A stretch of 64,000 nucleotides of DNA from Craspedostauros australis. Its lineage: Eukaryota > Bacillariophyta > Bacillariophyceae > Mastogloiales > Achnanthaceae. Shown here piece after piece: positions 32,093-42,721 of the stretch (the stretch's first letter is position 1; each line of letters begins with the position of its first letter). The notes below the pieces were generated by a model, which was given only the letters and a program-made list of their open reading frames with translations, searched no databases and was not told where the DNA came from. The DNA is taken from assembly GCA_026770025.1 (NCBI GenBank), contig JAMXDE010000068.1, positions 124,001-188,000 on the forward strand. The letters run 5' to 3'. The position numbers and the translations under genes were made by a program.

Positions 32093-33350
32093 TAGAACTA
32101 CGTGCATTGATGGAGGCGTCAGCCAATGTGTCATAGTCGTACGCAGACATGACCAGTAAAGCAATGCATGGGTGAAACAAGTAGCCACGCACAACGCCAC
32201 ATGCCGAAAAGGATGGATGACGGCGACCATGGCAAGAGACGGAGATGGAGATGATGTTGATGATGACGAATGGGAAGTGGTGATGAGGAGCGATTGCAAC
32301 CGTATCGCATCGATCGGTGACATCAGAAAGGAAGATATCAAGGCAATTGCATAGGTAAACAATCACATGATCAGCAGCAGCGCCCACGCTGGATGTGCCG
32401 TCGACAGCTGAGATTCAATACCTGCTGGACGACTGCATTCATGAGATCGGACGCAGCAACTTCTTCGGGGCCTGGAGCACCAGCTGTTCGGAGATACTCC
32501 TTCTATTACGCCACCACTACGTGCACCATTACCACCAACGCCCGCTCATGCTGAAGCTCAAAGCGATGCATCGCAGCCACAACTGCAAACGATGAGATGG
32601 AGGCACTGTGTCATCGGATCCACAAGTCGGAGAAATCATCTGCCAAGGCATCAGCAACTTTTCCCATGGCTCGCCATCCTTGCCGGCTGCATCTGGAGCC
32701 CATGTGGCAGCTGGCGTGCGCTTGTGCCTTGCGTGATGCCATCCAACAACGGCGGAAGCAACACCAATGAGCCAACAGTCGCGATACATTCATCCTGCGC
32801 CGTCAAGTTGCAGTGGGGTACGACGATTCATGCATGACACCAGCGGATGCCACCATCCGTTTCCACACAACTCCTTCCGCACAACTCCTTCCACATCATC
32901 GAAACCAACGAACACGGAAAACATTTGATTGGCGACGACGACCACGGCGACAACAGTGGTGGCCAGACCATCGTCGTCATGCCACACTGCCCGATGATGC
33001 TGTATGGTACACCAACGTGCTGTTCACCAACCAGGATCATCTGCAGCTCAGCGACATGATCATCAGCAATGCATTGGCCAAAGAGCATGCCTTGCTGTCC
33101 AGCCAGTCAGGCTGTGCTGCGAACGATACGGTCGTGCATAGAACAGCATGCTGCGCGAGTCACCAACGGCGAAATCCAAGATTTTCCGGGCGCACCATTG
33201 GATGTATCACTGATAGCTATCTTACGAAATATGGTGAAGTAGTTACTTCTCTGATAACAGCCTATTCATTTCCTCGTCTTCATGACGCGTTCACTTCTGT
33301 CTACTGTTGTTGTGATTCACTCCTCTTCTCCAGCGGCAGCGCCATCGGCC
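32093..33350. other. Region downstream of the Harbinger element, no firm gene
   Basis: Plus-strand pieces with some protein character exist. 32172-32354 ends GDDVDDDEWEVVMRSD...KEDIKAIA, and around 33000-33110 there is WYTNVLFTNQDHLQLSDMI. They are broken by stops and I cannot join them with confidence. This may be a decayed gene. Confidence 0.3.
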
Positions 33351-34802
33351 TCAGCCAGGTGCGACGGACCGCACGAGGTTCATCAACGTTGCACGATCCA
33401 TGTATGAATCCACTTGTGCTGTACCCTCGCTTTCATCCATGACCTTGTACAAATCCATCATGGACATGGCACTGTACTCATCATCAACTTCATTGCTTGC
33501 CGCTCTCCCACTGCAGATGGCATGGATCTCTCCCATCAGTTGGGGATGTAGAATCAGCTTGCTGAAATCTGGATGAGTGAAGAAGTTCTGTTTATTCGCA
33601 GCTGCCATTCTCGTTGCTGCATCCTTCAACACCACGCAGTTGTGTTGATCAGCGAAGATCAACGCATCTACCATGGTGTCCTCTGTGAGATGAGTGCGGG
33701 CCAACTCTGCTTCAAGAACAAGCTTGAGTCGCCAGAAGCCGAACTCGTTGGCCACAAGGATCAGCTGTTGTAGATCGTCCTGTCCATCGAGGGTGGGAGT
33801 TGGCTGGCCAGCACCATCATCATCGTCATGAGCGCCATCGCGGGTATCAGTATCGTTGTCCGGAGCGCTGTGATCGAAGGATATCTCACCTGTGTAGATG
33901 CATTCGAGGACACGTTGGACATGTTTGGGTTGATGGTTGGGAAGAGGGATGAGCCTGCGGGTGAGGGCAGTGGCAGAATTAGTGCCGTCATCGACGTGCT
34001 GATGTTGGATTCCCGAGTCGATCAATGTCTGAATGGACGGGACAGTGACCATGAGGACTCCGGAGTTTGCTTTGATTGGCTGTTGTTCGTCGCCTTGTCC
34101 GCACAGGAAGGTGATGTCTGCCTTGGCCTCAGAACGAACAGCGCTGCGACGATCTTGGTCGATGCTGATGTTGGTTGCTGTGTGGATTTTAGGATTGCTG
34201 TGCTTGGTTGGTGTTGTGATGGTGTTTGTGTGGCTTTGCTTGCGCACCTGCATCTCTGTTTGCAGCTGTGTCTGCGGTTGCAAGTTGCGACGACTGAGAT
34301 GACCGAGACGCTTCATGATTGATGTCATCATCTTGACCTGCTTGTTCGCGATGATTAATTCGACGGGTGTTTTGTTGTCGTTGTTTTGGATGTCGATATT
34401 GACCTTGGTTGATTCGATGAGGTACTCGACGCATTCAGACTTGCCGAAGAAGCATGCTCGATGAAGTGGAGTGTTGCCATCGTTGTTCTTGCAGTTGACA
34501 TCGGCGTTGGTTGATTCAATGAGGTACTTCACACATTCCAGGTGGCCGTTGCCGCATGCTTTATGAAGTGGAGTGTCGCCATAGTTGGTTTTGCAGTTGA
34601 CATCGGCGTTGCATGTTTCGATGAGGTACTTCACACATTCCAGGCTGCCTCCAACGCATGCATCGTGAAGTGGAGTGTCGCCACAGCCGTATTTGACCGT
34701 GTTGACATCACGTCCTTCGTTCTGCTTCTTCCATTTCTTCAACACCGACAGACCACCTATAACAGCAGCAAAAAGGAGTTGTTTGTCTGAGACATTCGGC
34801 AT
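33351..34802 (-). CDS. Ankyrin-repeat BTB/POZ-domain protein
   Basis: 483 residues from ATG 34802 (MPNVSDKQLLFAAVIGGL). The frame is open further upstream but enters ACACAA simple repeat, so I reject earlier starts. There are four ankyrin units, about residues 35-165, with GDTPLHDACVGGSLECVKYL, GDTPLHKACGNGHLECVKYL, GNTPLHRACFFGKSECVEYL and a worn TPVELIIANKQ. A Gln/Thr-rich linker follows, then a BTB domain (~238-370: ADITFLCG...PIKANSGVLMVTVPSIQTLID...VQRVLECIYTGEISF, with an acidic insert) and a BACK-like tail (LVLEAELARTHLTEDTMVDALIFADQH...). Such proteins are often cullin-3 adaptors that bring targets to ubiquitination; that role is inferred. A relic of a close relative is at 3263-3404. 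Confidence 0.85.
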   Translation of the reverse strand: MPNVSDKQLLFAAVIGGLSVLKKWKKQNEGRDVNTVKYGCGDTPLHDACVGGSLECVKYLIETCNADVNCKTNYGDTPLHKACGNGHLECVKYLIESTNADVNCKNNDGNTPLHRACFFGKSECVEYLIESTKVNIDIQNNDNKTPVELIIANKQVKMMTSIMKRLGHLSRRNLQPQTQLQTEMQVRKQSHTNTITTPTKHSNPKIHTATNISIDQDRRSAVRSEAKADITFLCGQGDEQQPIKANSGVLMVTVPSIQTLIDSGIQHQHVDDGTNSATALTRRLIPLPNHQPKHVQRVLECIYTGEISFDHSAPDNDTDTRDGAHDDDDGAGQPTPTLDGQDDLQQLILVANEFGFWRLKLVLEAELARTHLTEDTMVDALIFADQHNCVVLKDAATRMAAANKQNFFTHPDFSKLILHPQLMGEIHAICSGRAASNEVDDEYSAMSMMDLYKVMDESEGTAQVDSYMDRATLMNLVRSVAPG

Positions 34803-36063
34803 GTTGGTCGTTGGTTGTTGAGCTGTTGGTAGACAAACAATTGTTGGATGATTGCTCAATGTGTTCACGGTCTTATGATGAAGATGCTGACTGATGGTAT
34901 GAGACCAAACTGTTGCAAGGAATAGCAAGGTTGTCGTTGTCTTGTTCGCACGTTCTGTTTCTCTGTTCCATGATCGCACTCTGGTTTGTCGTGGAAGAAC
35001 TGGTTGCTGCGGATCCTTCTCGACATCCACCACAAAACACACACACACAAACAACACAAACAACACAAACAACACAAACAACACGAAGAAGGAATGTGTG
35101 CGATCGAACTCGGTTGTCTGGAGGATACGGAAAAGCACAGACCAGCGCGTCAAGTCTTGGAGCGTATCTAAATTGTTAATTCTGACTTTCCAAAAAGGTC
35201 TGAAAATAGGGTTATTTTTTGAGAGGAATACGCGAATTGTATTTTCCCAAAGGTGCACTTGTGTCTGCGTATCATCAGTGCTGTACGCGTCACTCTGTGT
35301 GGTTTGTCTGTTGTGACAACAACTGTGTGTTCGTTGACACAGATTGGCGTGTGTGGTTCTTTTGATGACTTCAGCTGTTGTGGTGCTTGATCCACACAAG
35401 GTGCCTCTGTTCTGGTACACAGCCGGCAAGTGTCATTGCACAAGGAGCGTTGGTAAATCGTTTGTTGGGTCGAAGTTGTCTCGCACCAAACTGCATCACA
35501 CCACTCGCGTCACCAGGACAGCATGCACAGTCGTGTCGCATCGAACAGGCACCGAAGCGTCTGTGCCATGAAGCACATTGGGGCGGGTTCATTGGCAAGT
35601 TGGCGCTCTCACGCTGTTGGGTGGGAAGATTTGCGATTTGGTGGATCTCTCTCTCTGTGTGTCACCACAACACAATCAATCGTGTGAGCGAGTTGTTGTC
35701 GCCGCCGTGGCAAGTTGATTGCCAATGACGGTTTTCGCTGTGACCCAGTCTTGGAATGATACGCATGCGCACTATGTCTGTTTCTTCTTCGCTTGAATCA
35801 ATGAACACACGTGAGCTCTGGGCACATTTGATAGAACGTGCTTTTGTCGCAAACATGTCCTGAATCATAAATACCTGCACGCGATGACGTCCGATAGCCC
35901 ATTCGGGACACAAATCACAAAATACTGGCAGCAGCACGGAACAGAGCCTGCACTGGGCACGGTAGAACAGGACGGTGTTCATGTCTCCCCACGAAGACTG
36001 TTTCCAATGGACATGACTGTGAATGTCGTGGACACAATACTGTTATCAATTGCACAATTCTAC
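34803..36063. other. Intergenic region between the BTB gene and the second transposase
   Basis: It contains an ACACAA-type simple repeat at about 35037-35083. Short frames only. A GGGTTATTTTTT stretch at 35209 resembles a transposon end, but I could not confirm it. Confidence 0.45.
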
Positions 36064-37140
36064 TTAGTACTCGACCTGGAACATTGGGTACCCATTTTGC
36101 ATTTCGAGCTGCGTGAGAACAGCAACTGCGTAGAAATAGTACTGATGCTTCTCAAAGTCATGTCCGCGGAAAACGTTGCTCAGCACCTTGAATTTTTTCA
36201 GTCGCCCATTGACGGCCTCGTGGCGCGCCCGAACAACACTCTTCGCTCGCAATTCCGCCACTGAGCCAGCATCATCCGGGGTTCTGATGTGTCTGCTTTC
36301 TCCTCTGTAACCGCGATCCGCCTCCACAAGTTCGCCAGGAGCAAGGCGCTGTTTCATTTTCTTGCGAAAGATGACGATGTCACTGACAGATGCCTTGTAC
36401 GGCCCATGGATCCACACGATCTCCCCAGTTTGAATCGCAACTCCGACCTCGTATTTTAACCCTGGACCGTTAAACTTCTCGGAGTACCAGGACTTGTCAA
36501 ACGGCTTCTGCTCGTAGATGCGCAGATCAGTACCATCAACAGAAACCAAACACGATCTCCCTTTAGTGTTCTTGAAGCGATCCCCCCAACAAATCTGCCC
36601 GTTGAAAAACAGAAAATAGAGCAATGACAGACAACGGTTGTGGAACTTGCATGTGAGAATCGCTGTGTGTGTGGCACACATGGTGAATGACATTGTCGTG
36701 CGAGGTGCTCTTCTCTGCCAGTAGCAACGGTTCCGCGGAATCCCCACAGGACTAGTACGAGCAGCGTACACACAGAAGCACGTCATCTGCACAATAGTAC
36801 TTACGATTTGGGTTTTGACCAATGCGATTGCTTTCACGACAGGGAAAACGTGATTGCGCACCGTTCTGTCAGTCACCTTGAGCTCGCTCGCGAGGTCCTC
36901 TTCTGTCATGTACTTCCGCATGAAACGCAGTGCCCACAACAAGTACTTGGGGTGATTTGATTTTGGGGGTGGTGTCCACATACCCCAAAGAATGGAGCAT
37001 ATTGAGGGGCAACAACCAAAACGACGACGAAACACTGCTCGAAGCTCATCAACCTGCTTCGTTTGCAGTGCGTAGCGCTCATCAAACATGTTCAACGACA
37101 ACTTGATGAAGTCCATCTCGACGCCTGTGAATCCCTTCAT
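36064..37140 (-). CDS. PIF/Harbinger transposase, second copy (distinct lineage), two exons
   Basis: Exon 1 is 37140-36805 and exon 2 is 36594-36064, 288 residues from MKGFTGVEMDFIKLS. The 210-bp intron (GTAAGT...CGGGCAG) is a multiple of three and lacks stops, so the unspliced frame stays open. Removing it joins LVKTQI to ICWGDRFKN, like the other transposase. Exon 1 has an HTH-like region (YMTEEDLASELKVTDRTVRNHVFPVV). The nuclease shows SVDGTDLRIYE, GPYKASVSDIVIFR and LVEADRGYRGE, then ARHEAVNGRLKKFK and EKHQYYFYAVAVLTQLEMQNG. All three acidic residues are present. A divergent ORF (38309) lies ~1.2 kb away. Similarity to the 23304 transposase is family-level only. Confidence 0.85.
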   Translation of the reverse strand: MKGFTGVEMDFIKLSLNMFDERYALQTKQVDELRAVFRRRFGCCPSICSILWGMWTPPPKSNHPKYLLWALRFMRKYMTEEDLASELKVTDRTVRNHVFPVVKAIALVKTQIVSTIVQMTCFCVYAARTSPVGIPRNRCYWQRRAPRTTMSFTMCATHTAILTCKFHNRCLSLLYFLFFNGQICWGDRFKNTKGRSCLVSVDGTDLRIYEQKPFDKSWYSEKFNGPGLKYEVGVAIQTGEIVWIHGPYKASVSDIVIFRKKMKQRLAPGELVEADRGYRGESRHIRTPDDAGSVAELRAKSVVRARHEAVNGRLKKFKVLSNVFRGHDFEKHQYYFYAVAVLTQLEMQNGYPMFQVEY

Positions 37141-38176
37141 GCTGATGGCTTGTTGCAATGGATCGGTTGTTGTTGCTTTCGTGGTTGCTTCGTGTTGGCG
37201 CAGGTGCGTCGCTTGTGCGAGTTTCAGCAGAAAAGGTGGTGAGTTGTCGGCATGCTGGCTCGGCCCTCCCCCCCTTCTGTTGCGCGTCCACTTCCGCCGC
37301 AAAAAACACCACTCTCTCGCTGCGAGACAAACAACACGGTGATCATTGTACGGCGACAGTTTCTCGCCGCCGACAGTCGGGGAATGCCAGTCCGGGCAGA
37401 ATGACGGTTCGTTGTTGCTCGTTTCTCCACCAAATTCGTGGGACGTTCCAGATCCCACCAAGAGGAACCCACCGCGGTGGATTTTTTCGCCACGGAACAA
37501 GTCAGACAATTGTCGCACAAAGTAGAACATCTTCGACATTCTCCGACGACGTTGGCACACGTTCGAACATGTTGTAACATTTTTGACCTTTTTGGAACTC
37601 GTGAATGGAGATTCCAGTCGTGTCGTGTGTTGCAATTTTCAGGGCTACGTACAAAAGTACTGCAGCACTCGTAGAGATGGTGATTCGATGAGCAGGCGTC
37701 AGCCGACTTTTCCGGATGACGTCATCTCCGCACATTTTTGAACATGTTGGAACATTCCCGAACTCTTTGTCACACCTCAGCTAAATCACGAACGTAGCGG
37801 AACATCACCGCCAATGCTCGCCACAAAATGAGAGCGGTCCCACAAAAACGGCTCAAAACAAAAACAAACTGATGATGATGGGCATCCCACCCCACACCTC
37901 CACTGATTGCTATCTTCATGCTGCATGATAAACACATCTAATAGTAACCTACTATTGTAAACATCAATGAATAAAATGAATGTTATAGCCGTTTTAGTTG
38001 CAAGGCTTTGTAGCGATGTTCGTTGGTTGACCATGACTGTCTTGATCTGCCTCAAGTTGTGGTGCTCGTCGCTGTGTTTGAGTTGGTTGGGGCTGGTCTT
38101 TGCTGTTTGTTTGTGTAGGAACAGTACTGCACAAGTGTGGAGTTGTTGTTGATGATGATGATGATGATGATGATGA

Positions 38177-38213
<37 letters not shown>

Positions 38214-38308
38214 GATGATGATGTTGCTGTGCGGTTGTTCATGGTGGTGTCACTGCTGCTGTCGTTGTTGTCGTTTTTGCGGCTCATCCTCACAACAACC
38301 TCACAACA
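37141..38308. other. Divergent intergenic region of the second Harbinger gene pair
   Basis: It lies between divergent starts. The frame of the transposase is open upstream to 37635, but the reading is atypical (Arg/Ser rich), so I treat it as leader. AACATGTTG(T/G)AACATT-like repeats occur at ~37566 and ~37742. A GAT/GTT triplet run (38143-38226) lies just before the 38309 gene. Confidence 0.5.
38143..38226. repeat. GAT/GTT triplet microsatellite
   Basis: Eight or more GAT units are followed by about a dozen GTT units and a few more GATs, within the presumed promoter or 5' UTR of the 38309 gene. Confidence 0.95.
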
Positions 38309-40027
38309 ATGAACGACCAACACCCACCCGAACCAACAAAGAGCGCCTACTGGTCACGAGAAGGCGAGGACGCTGGCTACCTCGTGCAACTGTTCCACAA
38401 CAACACCTACGACGCCGCCACCTTCGACAAGTTCTGTTTGGATCACCGCAGTTGGCTGAGCAAGTACAAGAAGGAGACGCTTCGGAAGAACTACGGAAAA
38501 GTCTGGGACCGCTACGTTCACTGGGGCAGAGATCCAACAAAGAGTAAGTGCGCACCTGCCTTGTCACTGTCATTGCCATGGTCACAGTCTCGGTCACTGC
38601 CATTCACTTCATGCACACACACACTCACACCCATTGCAGCCTTCTCTCCTTCCTTTGGTCGCCGCTACGGCTTGACACTCGCAAGCACTGAAACCGAGCG
38701 CCAGAGCATCGCTGGAGCTGTCGCAACAGACTTCGTCCCCGGACAATCACTTCGCCCACCACCCACCAGCCGCTGCAATTGGGAAAGCATCAACAGTCCC
38801 CCCAACACCAGTACCCGAGCTGGACGTGACTACTTTGGGAACACAGAACTGGAAAGTGACGACGGCGGAATTGTGTTTTCTGAGGCAGAAAGCGAGCCCC
38901 AGCCATCCCCAACATCAAACAACACACGTCAAAACATGAAGTCAGCACCAAAGCAGGCTGCCACCAGCAAAAAGACCACCTTTGCAATGGATAGCCTGAA
39001 GAGTGCACTAAAGGAGGTATCAGCTCCACCATCCATCCTCCTGCCAACTGACTACTTTGAAATTCCCAATCAGACTGATCCTTCTCACCCAGCAGCATCT
39101 ACTGTGTCTGCTTTTGGTGTTTTCACTGATGTGCTGAGTGGCATGGATCATGAGTGTGTCCAATTCTTCGTTGAGGGAGAAAACACCATTCGCATCGAGT
39201 ACAAACTCCCCTCTGAATCTTTCCGCGCCCCCAATCGTCTTGGCAACTCGTTGAGCCGAATTGGTTTGGTCAGCAATGCACTGCAAACAACACTATCTAA
39301 GTACCACGGATCACTTGCGCCCTTCCCAGGCAGCCGCAACAGCAGGCTTCACATCCAACGTGTTGTATTGCCCCACACGATCCAACCGGACTTTCGCTCC
39401 GGTGATACTAATCGCTTGTTCCACCCTCTTCGCTTCAACGAATCCCCATGCATCCCCACCATCACTCGTCGCGGCACAAAGACGATGTATTGCTTGGTCA
39501 TGGCGAAGCCGGACAAACTGGTGGAGTTCGTCTGCGACAACACGCGTGTCAAACAGTTCGACATGTACGAAGGGCCTGATTCCAATGATGACGATTCCGA
39601 TGACAGTGACACTTCGGGAACAACAAACAAACAATCCACTCGCAGAACTCGAGAATCCGGAAACCAGTCGAGCCGAATCAACAAGAAGCCAAGAACCAGA
39701 AGCGATTCGCGCCGACTTAACGCGGACATGATGGTGGCAGCCAAATTCCCAAGCAACATCAGCATGAAGAGCAACCGCAAGAAGGGTACCACCGCAAGTA
39801 TCCGTAGTACCCGCAGCGACCACACTGGTAGTACCCGCCGCAGCAACCGCAGCAAGAGCAGTCACAGCGCCAACAGCAGCTGCAACAGGAAGAGCAACAT
39901 GGCATACTACCACGATGATGGTACCGATAGTGACAGCAGCATTTTGTCCGAGGTGAGCACCATTGCAGATGTCAATGAGCCAACAACCCCCAGCAATGAC
40001 ACCTTCTTCTCCTCCAATGAAGACTGA
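38309..40027 (+). CDS. Second Harbinger partner protein (Myb-like DNA-binding candidate), two exons
   Basis: Exons 38309-38543 and 38640-40027, 540 residues. The 96-bp intron (GTAAGT...CATTGCAG) is in frame without stops. Removal joins GRDPTK to FSPSFGRRYGLTL. The N-terminal ~75 residues (SAYWSREGEDAGYLVQLF...HRSWLSKYKKETLRKNYGKVWDRYV) look like a Trp-containing three-helix Myb/SANT-type fold. They share GxDA/GEDA...L...F...H...L.KY..K...R with the 28617 protein. A middle ordered part (~220-385: YFEIPNQTD...FGVFTDVLSGMDHE...YCLVMAKPDKLVEFV) may be a second domain. The C-terminus is disordered, Ser/Arg/Asn rich. It is divergent from the transposase at 36064-37140, so it is probably the second gene of that element. 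Function is inferred from position. Confidence 0.65.
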   Translation: MNDQHPPEPTKSAYWSREGEDAGYLVQLFHNNTYDAATFDKFCLDHRSWLSKYKKETLRKNYGKVWDRYVHWGRDPTKSKCAPALSLSLPWSQSRSLPFTSCTHTLTPIAAFSPSFGRRYGLTLASTETERQSIAGAVATDFVPGQSLRPPPTSRCNWESINSPPNTSTRAGRDYFGNTELESDDGGIVFSEAESEPQPSPTSNNTRQNMKSAPKQAATSKKTTFAMDSLKSALKEVSAPPSILLPTDYFEIPNQTDPSHPAASTVSAFGVFTDVLSGMDHECVQFFVEGENTIRIEYKLPSESFRAPNRLGNSLSRIGLVSNALQTTLSKYHGSLAPFPGSRNSRLHIQRVVLPHTIQPDFRSGDTNRLFHPLRFNESPCIPTITRRGTKTMYCLVMAKPDKLVEFVCDNTRVKQFDMYEGPDSNDDDSDDSDTSGTTNKQSTRRTRESGNQSSRINKKPRTRSDSRRLNADMMVAAKFPSNISMKSNRKKGTTASIRSTRSDHTGSTRRSNRSKSSHSANSSCNRKSNMAYYHDDGTDSDSSILSEVSTIADVNEPTTPSNDTFFSSNED

Positions 40028-40270
40028 TGAGCTCGAATGACACAACACAGTAGCGAGCGCAGAATCTACAAATTAAGCCTGCGCTCATGACCCGAACGGC
40101 TGTCCACCACGAAACAACCGTAACAATAATTAGCAGTAACAAATCACACACATTCCACAATCGTCTTGCCTGTGCGCCATTTTTCCGTGTGCCCCTGTAG
40201 TCCATTGAGTCATTCGATAGTTCGTGCGTGTGCCAAACTGTGCCGGATCGCAGGGTGTGCCTCCAATGGC
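40028..40270. other. 3' flank of the second partner gene
   Basis: Nothing recognisable here. It probably contains the 3' UTR. Confidence 0.4.
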
Positions 40271-40925
40271 CTGGGGCTTCCGGTAAAACGGACTATCGGA
40301 CTAACGAACGGCATCACTATTTGGTTAACGGATAATGTTAGTCGTGAATGCGAAATGCTTAGTCCTGGTTTGAATGTCGTACTTGGATTTTATAGTTTTA
40401 TCAATCCGTGATTGAATTGTCTCTAGCCTACAGCGAAAAAATACACCCTAAAATAAGGCACCTTTTGAAAAGATGCCCTATTTAGGGCACGTTTTGTTTC
40501 ACAATAGCCCAGCCAAGATGGGCACATTCCACAAAACCATCAACGGGGAACAATGTGGACGTCTCTGAATGACGAATCAGAACATTAATACTTATCGTCA
40601 TCTTGGCGTGACATGACTTTGATAATCCTCTGTCGTCACGTTGTTGCACAAGATTTGCTTTTGCTCTTTCTATCGTCCAATCGGCTGCGAACAGCGACGT
40701 GTGGATGAGGGAGAAAAGATGCCCTATCTAAGGCACGTTTTGAAAAGGTACCTTAAATAAGGCACCTTTTGACATCACTCGGATACGAGTCGCGAGTGGC
40801 GACAACAATGTTGGAAGCACACGGCAACCAAGACTAATACAATCGCACTCACGACTATCATTGTTCGTCAGTCCGTTAACAACACGTCCGAGCCACCATG
40901 TCCGTTAGTTTACCGGAAGCCCCAG
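40271..40925. mobile_element. Small non-autonomous inverted-repeat element (MITE-like)
   Basis: CTGGGGCTTCCGGTAAA (40271-40287) is repeated in perfect inverted form at 40909-40925. Imperfect inverted matches continue inward for about 100 bp (GTTAACGGA, TAGTCGTGARTGCGA, TTAGTCYTGG). There is no coding capacity. Inside, GGCACCTTTTG / AAGATGCCCTAT / GGCACGTTTTG modules occur near 40460-40500 and 40720-40770. I see no clear target duplication (GGC left, TCA right), so its insertion class is open. Confidence 0.6.
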
Positions 40926-41584
40926 TCACGCACTTCCCACAGTACACCACACAAACACCATGATCTCCAACTCCCACAATAGCAACACCTGGGACACTCG
41001 GCAAATGCATCAACCTCGACGGCATTCGACTAATTCGACCTCATCGCTCTTCTCCTTCAATTTTTCGCTTCGTTCTCCTCTTCGAAGGCCATCATTGTAA
41101 AAAGTACGTTGGGAATGATACGTTAAATAATTGCTCTCATTTAAATGTCAATGACATGTACACAGGCATACTCATAACATATTGATATTTGTTGTTCAAG
41201 CTGTCGAGTCCCGCGCAACTCCTCTCCAAAACAAAAAATGGAAAGCTCAATGGAAAATGGATTTCGCTTTTCCATTAATTGAAAGCCAGTCCCGATAATG
41301 TAAAAAAAATTGATAATGGAAACGCGTTTTCAATTAATTGATTTCGCTCCAAAAAATGGAAAGCAATTGGGCCCAGCGCAATTCTAAAAGGCCAACCTCA
41401 ATCACTCGTGAATGACGTCCCACAATGACATTCCATCTCAGCCAGTCTTCTCTGCCCACGCAACTTGACAACAGATGATCACCAAACAAACACAGCAACA
41501 TGAGTCTCAACACCCGAGATGACAAGGAATAAGCACAACAATAGTGGGCTAATTTTGTTACTATTGACATGAAGCATGAACAAG
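40926..41584. other. AT-rich region with a diverged repeat shared with 50.9 kb
   Basis: There are ATTAATTGAAA/AATGGAAA repeats around 41220-41360. The reverse complement of 41330-41380 (AGAATTGCGCTGGGCCCAAT) matches 51035-51055 (AGAAGTGCGCTGGGCCCAAT) in inverted orientation. No gene. Confidence 0.55.
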
Positions 41585-41910
41585 CTACACTGCGAACAAT
41601 TCAGACCCGTTGTCCATCTGGTACTGCAGAATCACACACACGGCTTCGAAGGCGTGTACATGGCACTGGTGACCGTGGCGAAAGGTGTCATCCATGATCT
41701 TGAATTTTTTGATCCGACCGTTGAAGCTCTCGTGTCGGCAACGAGCTCGGCTCTTGAACTTGGCGAGGTGTCTCGAATCTGTGCCGCTTGGCAATGACAA
41801 TTTTTTGCGTTCGTTGGGTTCGCTTGTTTGGTATCCCCGGTCGGCGATGGCCAATTTGCCTCTTGCGATTTTGTCCTTGAGGCCTTGGCGGAAGATGGTT
41901 CTGTCGTGTG
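41585..41910 (-). pseudogene. 3' fragment of a third PIF/Harbinger transposase, cut by a copia LTR
   Basis: On minus the frame enters from the LTR and reads HDRTIFRQGLKDKIARGKLAIADRGYQ...RHESFNGRIKKFKIMDDTFRHG...VCVILQYQMDNGSELF, then stops. It keeps the block around the third acidic residue and the C-terminal helix, as in the transposases at 23304 and 36064. The first two catalytic blocks are absent. The break is exactly at the LTR terminus (41911), and I cannot find the missing 5' part elsewhere in the window. Confidence 0.85.
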
Positions 41911-42701
41911 TGTTGGCAAGTTCCGCTCACGGTAACCTACGATCGTGGAAGATGGTGTTGGTTGATAGTCGTTCGTTTGCTATTTCATTACTTGGCTACT
42001 CCGATGCTCTCGGTGTACGCCCGTTCTCTTGCCCGATGCTCTCGGCGCTTCAATCTGTTTCGTAGATTCAGTCTCCGACTATGAGTCGGGACGCGAGATG
42101 CTCTCTCGCTTCTCTCTGTATTCTCTCTCTCTCTCTCAACATCGTGTGCTCGTCGTACACGATACTCCGTGTTCGATACGTACTCCGTATTCGACACTCC
42201 GTTCATTCAGTACTGGCTCCTACTCCATGAGTACTCGCCATTTGAAGTTCACCTTCTGTATCCATGATCTTCATGGGTCATCGCATCTTCACCTTCTGCT
42301 CTGACTCGGAGACAGATGTCGACGTGGTGACATGTTGACATCCTGTCGACGTCAGTAGGTGTCCTTCTGCTCTCCAGATGTCACGTTCCATTGGTGATGC
42401 AGTGGTCTGTCAGATGATATCGTCATCTGAGGTTTAGTTGGGAAGTACCTCGAGATTCTCTTGGTACCATTGATGGATGGACGGACGATCTTCCAATTCT
42501 CTCAGAAATCGTCATTTGCAAATTTCCTCCAGAAATCTTGCCCCTTTTCGTGTGTTCCATTTCCCCTGTAATTCTGACGAATCACAGTATACTATCGACA
42601 CGAATGTAGTTATACCGTCCAAGTCCGTATGAGAGAATAGCGGGTGAACGATGCACATATACTCGTACATCTCGACATATACTCACATGTACATCTCGAC
42701 A
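41911..42701 (-). repeat. LTR at the 3' end of the 42722 element (LTR 1)
   Basis: It carries the variants GGTGTTGG, GTACGCCCGTTCTCTTG, CAACATCGTG, TACTCCATGAG and GTTCCATTTCC, which it shares with LTR 3 (52032) but not with LTRs 2 and 4. It also has its own change near 42260-42300. Confidence 0.9.
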
Positions 42702-42721
42702 CCCTTCCTATGTGCATTCGG

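Noticed and set aside
36595-36804. 70 extra residues in the second transposase (STIVQMTCFC...FFNG)
   Set aside because: Bounded by GTAAGT and CAG at the same place as the intron of the other transposase, so treated as an in-frame intron.
35209-40448. Inverted GGGT(T/GT)ATTTTTT ends with TA flanks as borders of the second Harbinger element
   Set aside because: The match is short, and the right end falls inside the better-supported inverted-repeat element at 40271-40925.
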